24,794 bases of DNA, taken from the NCBI GenBank assembly GCA_041158345.1, contig JBEBBO010000136.1, positions 1 through 24,794 of the forward strand, written 5' to 3'. The translations under genes were made by a program, and so were the position numbers. Under the pieces are notes generated by a model, which was not told where the DNA came from, did not search any database, and saw only the letters and a program-made list of their open reading frames with translations. Shown here in pieces: positions 6,943 to 13,869 of the stretch; position 1 is the first letter of the stretch, and every line of letters begins with the position of its first letter. The DNA comes from UBA6136 sp041158345. Its GTDB lineage: Bacteria; Pseudomonadota; Gammaproteobacteria; Methylococcales; Methylococcaceae.

Positions 6943-8702
6943 GGGTCAAGGTGCGGTCGTTTTGACGCAAAATGATCGTGCGCTTCGATCAGCCGAATGA
7001 AGGTCTCCTCCATGTTGGGTAGCGGAGTGTTGGGTCTTTGGGCTTGGGTTTTGAGGACATCGGGCGTATCCATGGCGATGACGCGGGCTTGGTACATCAG
7101 GGCGACCCGATCACAATATTCGGCCTCGTCCATGAAGTGGGTGGTCACCATCACGGTGACGCCCTTTTGGACTATGCCGTTGATGTGCGTCCAAAACTCT
7201 CGTCGGGTGATGGGGTCGACACCCGAGGTGGGTTCGTCGAGGAAAAGAACTGGGGGATTGTGCATGACAGCACAGGCCAGAGCGAGTCTCTGCCGATATC
7301 CCAGAGGCAATGTATTGGGTTCGTCGTCGAGATACTTTTCAAGGTGAAAGATGTCGACCATCTCCTCGATTTTCTGGCGACGCAACGGGCCATCCAGCCC
7401 ATAGACCCCAGCTGAGAATTCAAGGTTCTGACGGACGGACAAGAGCCCGTAAAGAGAGAACTTCTGTGCCATGTAGCCTAATTGGCTTTTTGCCGCGCTC
7501 GTTGCGGTCCTGAGATTAAGGCCCGTAACGAGCGCTTCGCCCTGGGTTGGATGCAGCAAGCCACAAAGCATTTTAAAAGTCGTGGATTTGCCAGCCCCAT
7601 TAGGGCCTAGAAGGCCAAAGATTTCTCCTTGGCGGACATTGAAGCTGACTTCATCAGTTGCTTTGAACGTACCAAATCGCTTGGTGAGATTCCGACACTC
7701 AACCGCATGCCCCGCCAAGCGTTTGACGCGACTCATTCTCCGAGCCAGCGCTGAAGTTCCCCCAGGGCCTCCGCCGAGGAGATCGATAAAGCCATCCTCA
7801 AACCGGGGTGCCACCGGACCAAGTTTGGCTGAGACTTCCCTTGAGAGTTGCTCTAGGGGTTCGATAGGGGCGTCCTGATGCAGAACCAACCGAAGTGCAT
7901 CGCCTTGGATGACCCCATCGCAGACACTTTCGAGCTCAAGTGCCTGAGTCAGAATCCGTCGGCGATCTCCCTGCGCGTGTTCGAGCAGAAACGTGCGATG
8001 CTTTAGCGTGGATGTCAGGGTCTCGGGACGTCCTTCAAAGGCCACGGATCCCTCCTCCAAAAGAATGACGCGATCACATTTTTCAGCCTCATCAAGATAG
8101 GCTGTGGCCCAGATGACTGCGATGCCTTCATCAGTCAATGACTGCACCATGCGCCAGAGATCTTGACGACTCACCGGATCTACACCGACACCTGGCTCGT
8201 CCAGCAGCAGAACCTTTGGTGAGGAAATCATGGCACAGGCCAGGCCGAGCTTCTGTTTCATGCCCCCAGAGAGATTGCCGGCCAGTCGGTCAGAAAATGG
8301 GGCCAGTCGTGTAAAGGCCAGAAGTCGGTCAAACGTAATGGCCCGCTTTCCGGGAGGAAGGTTTTGGAGTTCGGCGTAAAGACGCAGGTTCTCCGTGATG
8401 GAGAGGTCCTCATACAGCCCGAACCTCTGGGGCATGTAGCCAATCAGTTCGGGAATCTTCTCCTGATGATTTTGCGTCTCGAGCCCCAGGATTTGGATGC
8501 TGCCAGAGGTCGGAGTCATCAGGCCCGCCATGAGCCGCATGAGGGTGGTTTTGCCTGCGCCATCGGGTCCAACCAGTCCAGTTAACTCGCCCGGGTAGAA
8601 AACCGTCGTGAGTTCTCTGAGCGCAATGTGCTGGCCGAATGACTTGACCAGCCTTTCGAGTTTGACAGCAGGTTTGGCCGGGGCCTGATGAGGCACTGGC
8701 AT
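6939..8702 (-). CDS. ABC exporter ATPase with two nucleotide-binding domains (YbhF-like)
   Basis: This cytoplasmic motor protein of 587 residues carries two fused NBDs, as in YbhF. NBD1 has Walker A at 45-53 (GPDGAGKTT), a Q-loop Gln at about 92, the signature LSGGMKQ at 144-150 and Walker B ending D168-E169. Its switch position reads T-A-Y (Ala201) where a His is expected. NBD2 has Walker A at 366-374 (GPNGAGKST), Q413, a degenerate signature LPLGYRQ at 465, Walker B D489-E490 and a normal switch His522. In a head-to-tail dimer this gives one fully canonical ATP site and one degenerate site. The ATG at 8702 lies one base after the adaptor's stop (TAAAATG), and the 3' end overlaps the first permease by 4 bases. 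It powers the two ABC-2 permeases that follow. Confidence 0.93.
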   Translation of the reverse strand: MPVPHQAPAKPAVKLERLVKSFGQHIALRELTTVFYPGELTGLVGPDGAGKTTLMRLMAGLMTPTSGSIQILGLETQNHQEKIPELIGYMPQRFGLYEDLSITENLRLYAELQNLPPGKRAITFDRLLAFTRLAPFSDRLAGNLSGGMKQKLGLACAMISSPKVLLLDEPGVGVDPVSRQDLWRMVQSLTDEGIAVIWATAYLDEAEKCDRVILLEEGSVAFEGRPETLTSTLKHRTFLLEHAQGDRRRILTQALELESVCDGVIQGDALRLVLHQDAPIEPLEQLSREVSAKLGPVAPRFEDGFIDLLGGGPGGTSALARRMSRVKRLAGHAVECRNLTKRFGTFKATDEVSFNVRQGEIFGLLGPNGAGKSTTFKMLCGLLHPTQGEALVTGLNLRTATSAAKSQLGYMAQKFSLYGLLSVRQNLEFSAGVYGLDGPLRRQKIEEMVDIFHLEKYLDDEPNTLPLGYRQRLALACAVMHNPPVLFLDEPTSGVDPITRREFWTHINGIVQKGVTVMVTTHFMDEAEYCDRVALMYQARVIAMDTPDVLKTQAQRPNTPLPNMEETFIRLIEAHDHFASKRPHLDP

Positions 8703-8703
8703 T

Positions 8704-9690
8704 TTAGGGTGCCTGGATCGAGATCGTTACAGGCATCCCCTGACGCAGCCCATCATCGGCATCAGTTACGGTAATTCTTACTCGATACACCAGATCTGTT
8801 CGAAGGTCTGTCGTCTCGACCGTCTTGGGTGTGAATTCGGCACGGGCAGAGACAAATCCAATGGTCCCTTGGTAGGTTTTGCTGCATGAGTCACAACTGA
8901 CCTGGACCTTGGTGCCGGGAACGGTCTTGGCCAGCTCGCTCTCGCTCACATACGCCCTGAGATAAACGGGTGCCCTCAAAGCGAGACTGTAGACTGGGGC
9001 GCTGGGGTTTACCATGCTGCCAGGTTCACGAATTCGCGATTGGATGATCGCGTCGGCCGGGGCTGAAATCTGGGTGTCGGAAAGCGCGGTATTTGCCTCT
9101 TCAAAAGCTGCTTTTGCGCCAGCGAGTTGTGCTGTTGCGACGGCGATGTCCTCCTGTCGACTACCTTCCCGTTTCAAGTGAAGGTCTTGTCTCGCAGCCC
9201 CTAACTGAGCTTTGGCTTGATCGCGGGCAGTCCGGGCATGATCCAGGCTTTGATGTGTCGTGGCGCCGGAAACCACAGAGGATTCTTGTCGCTTTAATTC
9301 GCTGTTCGCAAACGCCAAAGCGGCTTCAGCCTGACGTACGGATTCCTCAGCCTGAGCGATTTCCTGGCTTCGAAATCCGTGTTGAAGTTTTTCGAGTTGT
9401 GCTCTGGCGCTGTCGTACTGCGCTTGCGCCTGATCTCGTCTTTCCTTGAAGGGTTGATTATCAAGTTCAGCGAGTAAGGTGCCAGCTTTGACCTTTTCCC
9501 CTTCCTCAAAATGCATGGCAACCAGTCGACCAGACTGTCGAAATGCCATTTCAACTTCACGAATATCCACATTGCCAAAGAGGGTTAGGACGGCATCATT
9601 GGATCGAAAATGGTGAATCGCAAAGGCGAGTAGAGTGCCTAAAACGGTCAGAATAAGCGCAAATGTGATTGAACGAGGAGAACGACGCAC
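8704..9690 (-). CDS. HlyD-family periplasmic adaptor protein (YbhG-like)
   Basis: This membrane-fusion protein should bridge the inner-membrane ABC pump and the outer-membrane channel. The 328 residues begin with an uncleaved membrane anchor (about residues 8-27, 'ITFALILTVLGTLLAFAI'). A lipoyl-like half motif follows ('GRLVAMHFEEGEKVKAGTLLAELD'), then a long alpha-helical coiled-coil hairpin rich in Ala, Gln and Glu (about 80-195), the second lipoyl half ('SAPADAIIQSRIREPGSMVNPSAPVYSL') and a beta-barrel end. A CDSC pair near residue 257 is present. The start is a GTG at 9690 with a weak AG-rich Shine-Dalgarno; it is the only start that keeps the whole anchor. It is the first gene of the exporter operon, so the promoter should lie in 9691-9820, where I see no strong consensus. 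No TetR-type regulator is adjacent. Confidence 0.92.
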   Translation of the reverse strand: MRRSPRSITFALILTVLGTLLAFAIHHFRSNDAVLTLFGNVDIREVEMAFRQSGRLVAMHFEEGEKVKAGTLLAELDNQPFKERRDQAQAQYDSARAQLEKLQHGFRSQEIAQAEESVRQAEAALAFANSELKRQESSVVSGATTHQSLDHARTARDQAKAQLGAARQDLHLKREGSRQEDIAVATAQLAGAKAAFEEANTALSDTQISAPADAIIQSRIREPGSMVNPSAPVYSLALRAPVYLRAYVSESELAKTVPGTKVQVSCDSCSKTYQGTIGFVSARAEFTPKTVETTDLRTDLVYRVRITVTDADDGLRQGMPVTISIQAP

Positions 9691-9820
9691 GGTGTAAACG
9701 CTCTTTGAGGATGGGACAGTGGAAACCTTGATCTTTGAATCTAGCTGACTTTCAACGAGGGGGTTTCCCTAATCTTTTCGCCACACGGCTGGCGGGCCGC
9801 TGAGTCTGGTGACCTCGGAT

Positions 9821-10300
9821 TTACGGGACTTGATCCATCGTGGTGTCAGGAAAGCGCTGGGCTAGATAGCGCATTCTGAAGCGAAAAATCTCGAGAAGCC
9901 GCTTTCGAATAAACACCCAGTGAATCATGCTGCCCAAAAGGCTCCAAGGCATCACGTAGTGAACGTCATCTATCATCACGATGCCCCCCTCAGCGGGCTC
10001 GAAGCGGTGTTCGTGGTACCAAAACGGGAATGGGCCGATGCGTTGCTCATCGACAAAACGACGCCGCGTCTCGACATGCTTGATCTCGGTCAGCCAGCAC
10101 ATCGGAATCCCCAAGACTGCGCGAATTCGATATTCGATCATGAGACCTGAATGAACCACCTCGGGGACATCACTCAGGATTTTAAAGTTCAGAAAAGAGG
10201 GCGTCATGGCCTCAAGGTTTTTTGGCGTTGCAAAAAACTGCCATGCTTCATCCAGACTGATCGGAAGAAACTGAGATTGATGGATGCGATGAATTTTCAA
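9821..10300 (-). CDS. SRPBCC-family protein (START-like fold)
   Basis: This 159-residue single-domain protein is of the SRPBCC/polyketide-cyclase superfamily, which binds hydrophobic ligands in a helix-grip cavity. Conserved positions are easy to see: 'QFLPISLDEAWQFFATPKNLEAMTPSFLNFKIL' at the N-terminus, 'RRRFVDEQRIGPFPFWYHEHRFEPAEGG' in the middle and 'MIHWVFIRKRLLEIFRFRMRYLAQRF' in the C-terminal helix. I choose the TTG at 10300 because AAAGGA lies about 8 bases upstream and 'LKIHRIHQSQFLP' matches the usual N-terminus. A longer in-frame start at 10348 adds 16 residues that look unrelated. It is divergent from the DCC-family gene and photolyase gene, a neighbourhood seen in many bacteria. 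Its ligand and function are unknown. Confidence 0.88.
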   Translation of the reverse strand: MKIHRIHQSQFLPISLDEAWQFFATPKNLEAMTPSFLNFKILSDVPEVVHSGLMIEYRIRAVLGIPMCWLTEIKHVETRRRFVDEQRIGPFPFWYHEHRFEPAEGGIVMIDDVHYVMPWSLLGSMIHWVFIRKRLLEIFRFRMRYLAQRFPDTTMDQVP

Positions 10301-10377
10301 GACTATTTCCTTTAAGGCGCGAACTTTGGGCTGATATGCCACTCTCAAATGCTAACTGAAGGGAGAAGAGTTGAACC

Positions 10378-10773
10378 ATGAAATCCTACGCTTTGACTGT
10401 TTTCTATGACGGAGGTTGCCCCTTGTGTCGAAGAGAAATCGATCACTATCGAAAGCTCAAGGCTAAATCGGCGATTCAATGGATCGATGTGACGGATCCG
10501 GATGCGCCGCTGGCGGATTTTGGTCTTGAGCGTGAGGCCGCGATGCGGCGGTTCCATGTGCTTGATGCTGGTGGACATTTCCACGTGGGTGCGCATGGGT
10601 TTGTCAGACTATGGGCTGACTTACCGTACTATCGCTATCTCTCCACTTTGGTGCGTGGACTCTCGGTGGTGCCCCTACTGGATCGAGTCTATGTCCGGTT
10701 CGCTGACTGGCACTTTGGTCGGCGGTGTGTGGACGGCGTTTGTGTGACCGTTCCGGAGGACAAACCCCTTTGA
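10378..10773 (+). CDS. Thiol-disulfide oxidoreductase DCC family protein (DUF393)
   Basis: This small 131-residue protein has the family hallmark 'FYDGGCPLCRREIDHYRK' at about residues 9-26, containing the DxxCxxC thioredoxin-like motif. 'IQWIDVTDPDAPLADFGL' and 'GGHFHVGAHGFVRLWADLPYYRYLS' are typical of the DUF393 core. The C-terminus adds 'RCVDGVCVTVPEDKPL', which has another pair of Cys. The family is predicted to do thiol-disulfide chemistry in the cytoplasm, but substrates are unknown. The ATG at 10378 has a GGGAGAAGAG purine tract upstream. The TGA overlaps the TTG of the photolyase gene (TTGA), so the two are probably translationally coupled. The start lies about 77 bases from the divergent SRPBCC gene, a shared regulatory region. 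Confidence 0.92.
   Translation: MKSYALTVFYDGGCPLCRREIDHYRKLKAKSAIQWIDVTDPDAPLADFGLEREAAMRRFHVLDAGGHFHVGAHGFVRLWADLPYYRYLSTLVRGLSVVPLLDRVYVRFADWHFGRRCVDGVCVTVPEDKPL
10755..10760 (+). promoter_or_regulatory. Ribosome-binding site that fixes the photolyase TTG start
   Basis: A perfect GGAGGA lies inside the end of the DUF393 coding region, 9 bases before the TTG at 10770. It supports the unusual TTG start over the in-frame start at 10725, which has no such site and would add 15 residues before the conserved 'TAIVWLRRDLR'. Confidence 0.75.
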
Positions 10774-12203
10774 AAACGGCGATCGTGTGGCTTCGGCGCG
10801 ACCTGCGGATTGATGACAACCCGGCTTTGGCCTCGGCGCTAGAGGGGTTTGACTTTGTGATCCCGCTCTACGTTCACGATCCAGTGTCAACAGATCCGTG
10901 GATGGATGGCAGCGCCACCCGCTGGTGGCTCCATCATAGCCTTGAAGCATTGGATAACAGCCTGAAATTGTTGAATTCAGGACTCATTATTCGGATGGGT
11001 GATGCGCTGACGCAGTTGACGGAGGTTGTAGATTCTTTCAAGGCGGAAGCAGTTTTCTGGAATCGCTTGTACACGCCTCGCGAAATTCATCGCGATACGG
11101 AAATCAAGGCCTGTTTGAAGTCACAAGGGATTCGGGTCGAGACCTACAACAGCGCTCTTTTGAAGGAGCCTTGGGCGCATCTCAAGGCGAATGGTGAACC
11201 CTACAGGGTCTTTACGCCATTTTGGAAAGCCTATCTGAGCGGTGGAGCTTGGCAATGGCCTGAAGATCCGCCAGAAGACATGCCCCCACTTCCCGAAGGC
11301 CTGACGAGTATCCCTTTGGCTGAACTCGGGTTGCTACCCAAAATCGATTGGGATCATGGGTTGAGGGAGGCCTGGATTCCTGGCGAACTTTCTGCAAAAC
11401 GGCAACTGCGACGCTTTCTGGATGGCCCTGCAAGTGCATATGACGATTCCCGGAACAGTCCTGGAACCTTTGGCACCTCACGGCTTTCGCCGCATTTACA
11501 TTTTGGAGAAATATCGCCTAGACGGATTGCGTCTCAGATCCAAAATCACTGTACGCCCGGGAATCGAGGGGTTGAAGTCTTCATGAAGGAGGTCGGGTGG
11601 CGAGAGTTTGGCTACCATCTGCTCTTTCACTTTCCCCACACAGATCATTGCCCGTTGGATGCCCGGTTCAACGCGTTTCCTTGGCCACCGCACGATGCCG
11701 AAAAGTTTGAGCGATGGACGCGAGGGCTCACGGGATTCCCCATTGTGGACGCCGGCATGCGCGAGCTTTGGCATACCGGATGGATGCATAACCGGGTACG
11801 AATGATCGTTGCCTCATTTTTGACCAAGAATCTCCTGATTCACTGGACTCGCGGCGCGGAATGGTTTTGGGATACGTTAGTGGATGCTGATTTAGCTTCC
11901 AATACCCTCGGCTGGCAGTGGACTGCGGGGTGTGGGGCAGATGCCTCACCCTATTTCCGGATTTTCAATCCAATTCTGCAGGGCGAGAAATTTGATGCTG
12001 CGGGGCACTACATCCGTCGTTGGATACCGGAGTTGATTCAGGTGCCCAATCAATGGATTCATCACCCCTTTGATCTCCCAGCGCAAGAATTGAAGGCGTA
12101 TGGCGTGGTGTTAGATCAGGACTATCCAAAGCCCATGGTCGACCTCAAAGCCTCTCGAGAACGAGCGCTCGCGGCCTTTGCCGCTATCAAATCCGTAGCC
12201 TAG
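10770..12203 (+). CDS. phrB: Deoxyribodipyrimidine photolyase (class I CPD photolyase)
   Basis: This light-driven flavoenzyme splits cyclobutane pyrimidine dimers in DNA. The protein is 477 aa from the TTG at 10770. The N-terminal Rossmann-like antenna domain starts 'TAIVWLRRDLRIDDNPAL'. The FAD domain shows 'GTSRLSPHLHFGEISPR' (about 234-250), 'EVGWREFGYHLLFHFP', 'FPIVDAGMRELWHTGWMHNR' (about 323-342) and 'DADLASNTLGWQWTAGCGAD' (about 372-391), followed by 'ASPYFRIFNP'. Tryptophans at 305, 359 and 382 fall where the electron-transfer triad lies in the E. coli enzyme. Length and motifs fit class I CPD photolyase better than cryptochrome-DASH or (6-4) enzymes, though the exact subclass is not proven. 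The stop TAG shares the CTAG at 12200-12203 with the convergent gene's stop. It is co-transcribed with DUF393. Confidence 0.95.
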   Translation: MKTAIVWLRRDLRIDDNPALASALEGFDFVIPLYVHDPVSTDPWMDGSATRWWLHHSLEALDNSLKLLNSGLIIRMGDALTQLTEVVDSFKAEAVFWNRLYTPREIHRDTEIKACLKSQGIRVETYNSALLKEPWAHLKANGEPYRVFTPFWKAYLSGGAWQWPEDPPEDMPPLPEGLTSIPLAELGLLPKIDWDHGLREAWIPGELSAKRQLRRFLDGPASAYDDSRNSPGTFGTSRLSPHLHFGEISPRRIASQIQNHCTPGNRGVEVFMKEVGWREFGYHLLFHFPHTDHCPLDARFNAFPWPPHDAEKFERWTRGLTGFPIVDAGMRELWHTGWMHNRVRMIVASFLTKNLLIHWTRGAEWFWDTLVDADLASNTLGWQWTAGCGADASPYFRIFNPILQGEKFDAAGHYIRRWIPELIQVPNQWIHHPFDLPAQELKAYGVVLDQDYPKPMVDLKASRERALAAFAAIKSVA

Positions 12204-12850
12204 CGACGACGGCTCGGACGCAGTGTTGAATCGGCGCGGGCAATCGGCATGATTTCAAGGCTGGTCGTTTCGGTAAAACGAGCCACGACCGTGTCCCCCG
12301 CCTTGATTTCATTGAATCGTGCAAGCTCTGGACGGCCTGTTACGTGAATCGGGCGGCCTTCTGGACCTTTGAGCGTCACTTTTCGTGCCTGGTAGTCGAT
12401 GGCAGTGACAATCGATGAGAACTCATAAGGCTTAACAACGGGCGTTCCGGGCCGGGTGCCTTTGGGTGCCTTCTTGATCTCCTGGATTTCGCTCCAGAGC
12501 GGCTTCCCTGTCGCAGCTACCGGGAAGATTTCGACCATCTCATCAAACTTGGCTTTGATGGCATCGCCAACACCCACTTCGTTGAAGTTTCTTACAGTGC
12601 CCTTGACTCTGACCTTGGCGACCTTTTCATCGGCAAACTTGAGGGTCAGGATTTGATTCTTTCGGCTGATGGCCTGCACTCTCGCCGTGAAGAGGGGGTC
12701 GCTGGCTTCAGCGAGATCTGAACTGTTGCCGGCATTTGCGGGCGTGCTGGGTGGCTTTTTTGCAGAGGAACATCCGCTACCCATACCCAGGGTGAGGCCG
12801 AGAATCAGAATGGCAAGGGAAGTCCGCTCTATGGTACGTGGGATGGACAT
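12200..12850 (-). CDS. Probable lipoprotein with duplicated ~58-aa beta-rich module
   Basis: I do not recognise a named family. From the ATG at 12850 the product is 216 aa. It has a signal peptide (ERTSLAILILGLTLGMGSGC) whose Cys27 could be lipidated, although the -3 position (Gly) makes the lipobox weak. A Pro/Ser/Ala-rich linker runs to residue 50. Two related modules follow, about 54-111 and 144-203. Each has the order V-x-A-I, TLK, a basic stretch, FNE, GD and A-[KR]-F, ending with I-[FM]-P-[VI]-A. This points to an internal duplication of a small beta fold. An ATG at 12937 extends the frame by 29 residues but hides the signal peptide, and it lies inside an inverted repeat just after the likely promoter. 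The stop overlaps the photolyase stop on the other strand. It is probably an envelope protein of unknown role. Confidence 0.75.
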   Translation of the reverse strand: MSIPRTIERTSLAILILGLTLGMGSGCSSAKKPPSTPANAGNSSDLAEASDPLFTARVQAISRKNQILTLKFADEKVAKVRVKGTVRNFNEVGVGDAIKAKFDEMVEIFPVAATGKPLWSEIQEIKKAPKGTRPGTPVVKPYEFSSIVTAIDYQARKVTLKGPEGRPIHVTGRPELARFNEIKAGDTVVARFTETTSLEIMPIARADSTLRPSRRR

Positions 12851-12928
12851 GAGTAATTCCAGAATGGTGGATGGGTGGCCGTCGGCTCGAAGTTGAAATC
12901 GAACCATAGGTCGAGCTGGCCTGGTCCA

Positions 12929-12945
12929 GAGGGACATTGTCCCTC
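12929..12945. promoter_or_regulatory. Perfect 8-1-8 inverted repeat downstream of lipoprotein promoter
   Basis: GAGGGACA, one base, then TGTCCCTC form a perfect inverted repeat. It lies roughly 8-24 bases after the expected transcription start of the leftward lipoprotein gene (-10 at 12960-12965), well upstream of its ATG at 12850. The symmetry suits a dimeric repressor operator. A loop of one base makes a perfect RNA hairpin less likely, but a slightly opened stem is possible. Confidence 0.5.
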
Positions 12946-12959
12946 ACCCGATTGGTCTC

Positions 12960-12965
12960 ATTATA
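12960..12965 (-). promoter_or_regulatory. Putative -10 element for the lipoprotein gene
   Basis: A perfect TATAAT is found on the minus strand 110 bases upstream of the chosen ATG at 12850, in the gap between the cupin gene and the lipoprotein gene. No good -35 hexamer is visible at 16-18 bases upstream. The -10 match and its placement outside coding sequence support it moderately. Confidence 0.45.
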
Positions 12966-13000
12966 AGCCTTCAGAAAGCCGGGAAGGCGATTGGTCGACC

Positions 13001-13489
13001 TCAGGGAGGAGATTCCCCGGGCTTGGCCGAGGTCCACCATGCGAGCAAGGTTTGGGCTCTGATTTCCGTCTCTTGTGGTGACCAAGGGGCAAAGTCCTTG
13101 TCTTCGACGGGGGTATAGGGCCCCTCTTTGATCTCAAACATCACGGTTCCCGACTCCAGGGATACGACCGTATGCCAGGCATTTGCCGGAATTTCGACCG
13201 CGACAGGGCCGGACATGGGAGAAAGCTCGAAGCGATCAGCGACTTTGCCCTGATCGTTAAACAGCAGGATGGCAAACCGACCATGGATCGCCAGCATCAG
13301 TTCCCAGCCATTGGGTCGAGCGTGCCGATGAGGGCGGATGTACGTTCCGGGTTCCATCGCATTGAAAAGACGTTGCACAGGGGCATCAAGAGACGCATGA
13401 ACATTCAGATTCTTGCGGAGCCGAGGTAGGCTTCCAGCGTGCTCACTGACCTCTTGGAGTTCTTGATGGGTGATGACCCTGCTTTGCAT
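13001..13489 (-). CDS. WbuC-family cupin-fold metalloprotein
   Basis: This 162-residue protein has a single cupin barrel. The N-terminal 'LRKNLNVHASLDAPVQRLFNAMEPGTYIRPHRHARPNGWELMLAIHGRFAILLFNDQGKV' contains the cupin 1 metal-ligand pattern (H-x-H ... E) and is typical of WbuC-family proteins. These are often found in polysaccharide clusters but also occur as single genes, as here. The second cupin motif is 'VEIPANAWHTVVSLESGTVMFEIKEGPY', which supplies the last His ligand and ends with the family's 'EGPY' before a short tail. It is probably cytoplasmic. Substrate and metal are unknown, and no sugar genes are nearby. The ATG at 13489 lacks a strong Shine-Dalgarno. The gene reads away from a 402-base non-coding region. 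Confidence 0.85.
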   Translation of the reverse strand: MQSRVITHQELQEVSEHAGSLPRLRKNLNVHASLDAPVQRLFNAMEPGTYIRPHRHARPNGWELMLAIHGRFAILLFNDQGKVADRFELSPMSGPVAVEIPANAWHTVVSLESGTVMFEIKEGPYTPVEDKDFAPWSPQETEIRAQTLLAWWTSAKPGESPP

Positions 13490-13564
13490 GCCAATGTTTC
13501 AGGTTAAGTGTGTGAACTAGAGGGCGGGAGGCCTGTCATAACCATTGGTTCTTCCTCTCTTTTT

Positions 13565-13591
13565 GACCCGTCCTATGGCGGGTCTTTTTTT
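13565..13591 (+). terminator. Orphan rho-independent terminator
   Basis: GACCCG and CGGGTC form a 6-bp stem with an 8-base loop, followed directly by seven T residues. The T-run makes it directional for the + strand. Nearby rightward transcription units are missing: the closest upstream + gene (photolyase) ended 1.4 kb earlier. An outer pair, TGGTTC (13546-13551) and GAACCA (13592-13597), brackets the hairpin. Confidence 0.75.
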
Positions 13592-13713
13592 GAACCATCT
13601 CGGTGGTCGAAGGAGAGGGGGCATCCAGTAGCCGGGGGCCTTCTCTAAAGGTCCTCTGGTCACCTGGAATGAGCCCGATTGGTTCATGCCATGCCTCCCA
13701 CGCTATTCTAACC

Positions 13714-13733
13714 GGACCGCCTATGGGCGGGCC
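13714..13733. repeat. Hairpin related to the orphan terminator stem
   Basis: GGACCGCCTATGGGCGGGCC can fold as CCGCC / GGCGG around a TATG loop, with GG/CC outside one mismatch. It shares CCTATGG and GGCGGG with the orphan terminator 150 bases upstream but has no T-run, so it is not a terminator. It lies about 60 bases before the peroxidase promoter. Confidence 0.4.
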
Positions 13734-13790
13734 AAGTGGGATCTAGAGCGCCCAAAAAACAGATTTTTAGGCTTGGTTTGGGAATGTGCC

Positions 13791-13819
13791 TTGCCAAGAA
13801 CTGCCGGCTCATCTATAAG
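13791..13819 (+). promoter_or_regulatory. Sigma-70-like promoter of the cytochrome c peroxidase gene
   Basis: TTGCCA (13791-13796) and TATAAG (13814-13819) are separated by 17 bases, the ideal spacing. Each hexamer differs from consensus at one position. Transcription would start near 13826 and give a leader of about 66 bases. No FNR-type TTGAT...ATCAA box is visible nearby. Confidence 0.65.
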
Positions 13820-13853
13820 AGGCGGTTGTCCCGAGCCCAAAATATAAAAATGC

Positions 13854-13869
13854 GGCCAATTCATTGGCC
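13854..13869. promoter_or_regulatory. 7-2-7 inverted repeat in peroxidase leader
   Basis: GGCCAAT, two bases, then ATTGGCC form a perfect inverted repeat. It ends 9 bases before the GGAGGA Shine-Dalgarno site (13879-13884) of the peroxidase gene and lies downstream of the predicted promoter. It could be an operator or an mRNA stem (6 bp with a 4-base loop) affecting translation. Confidence 0.5.

Noticed and set aside
9780..9806. Terminator after the SRPBCC gene (CGCCA/TGGCG stem)
   Set aside because: No T-run follows the stem on either strand in the needed direction.
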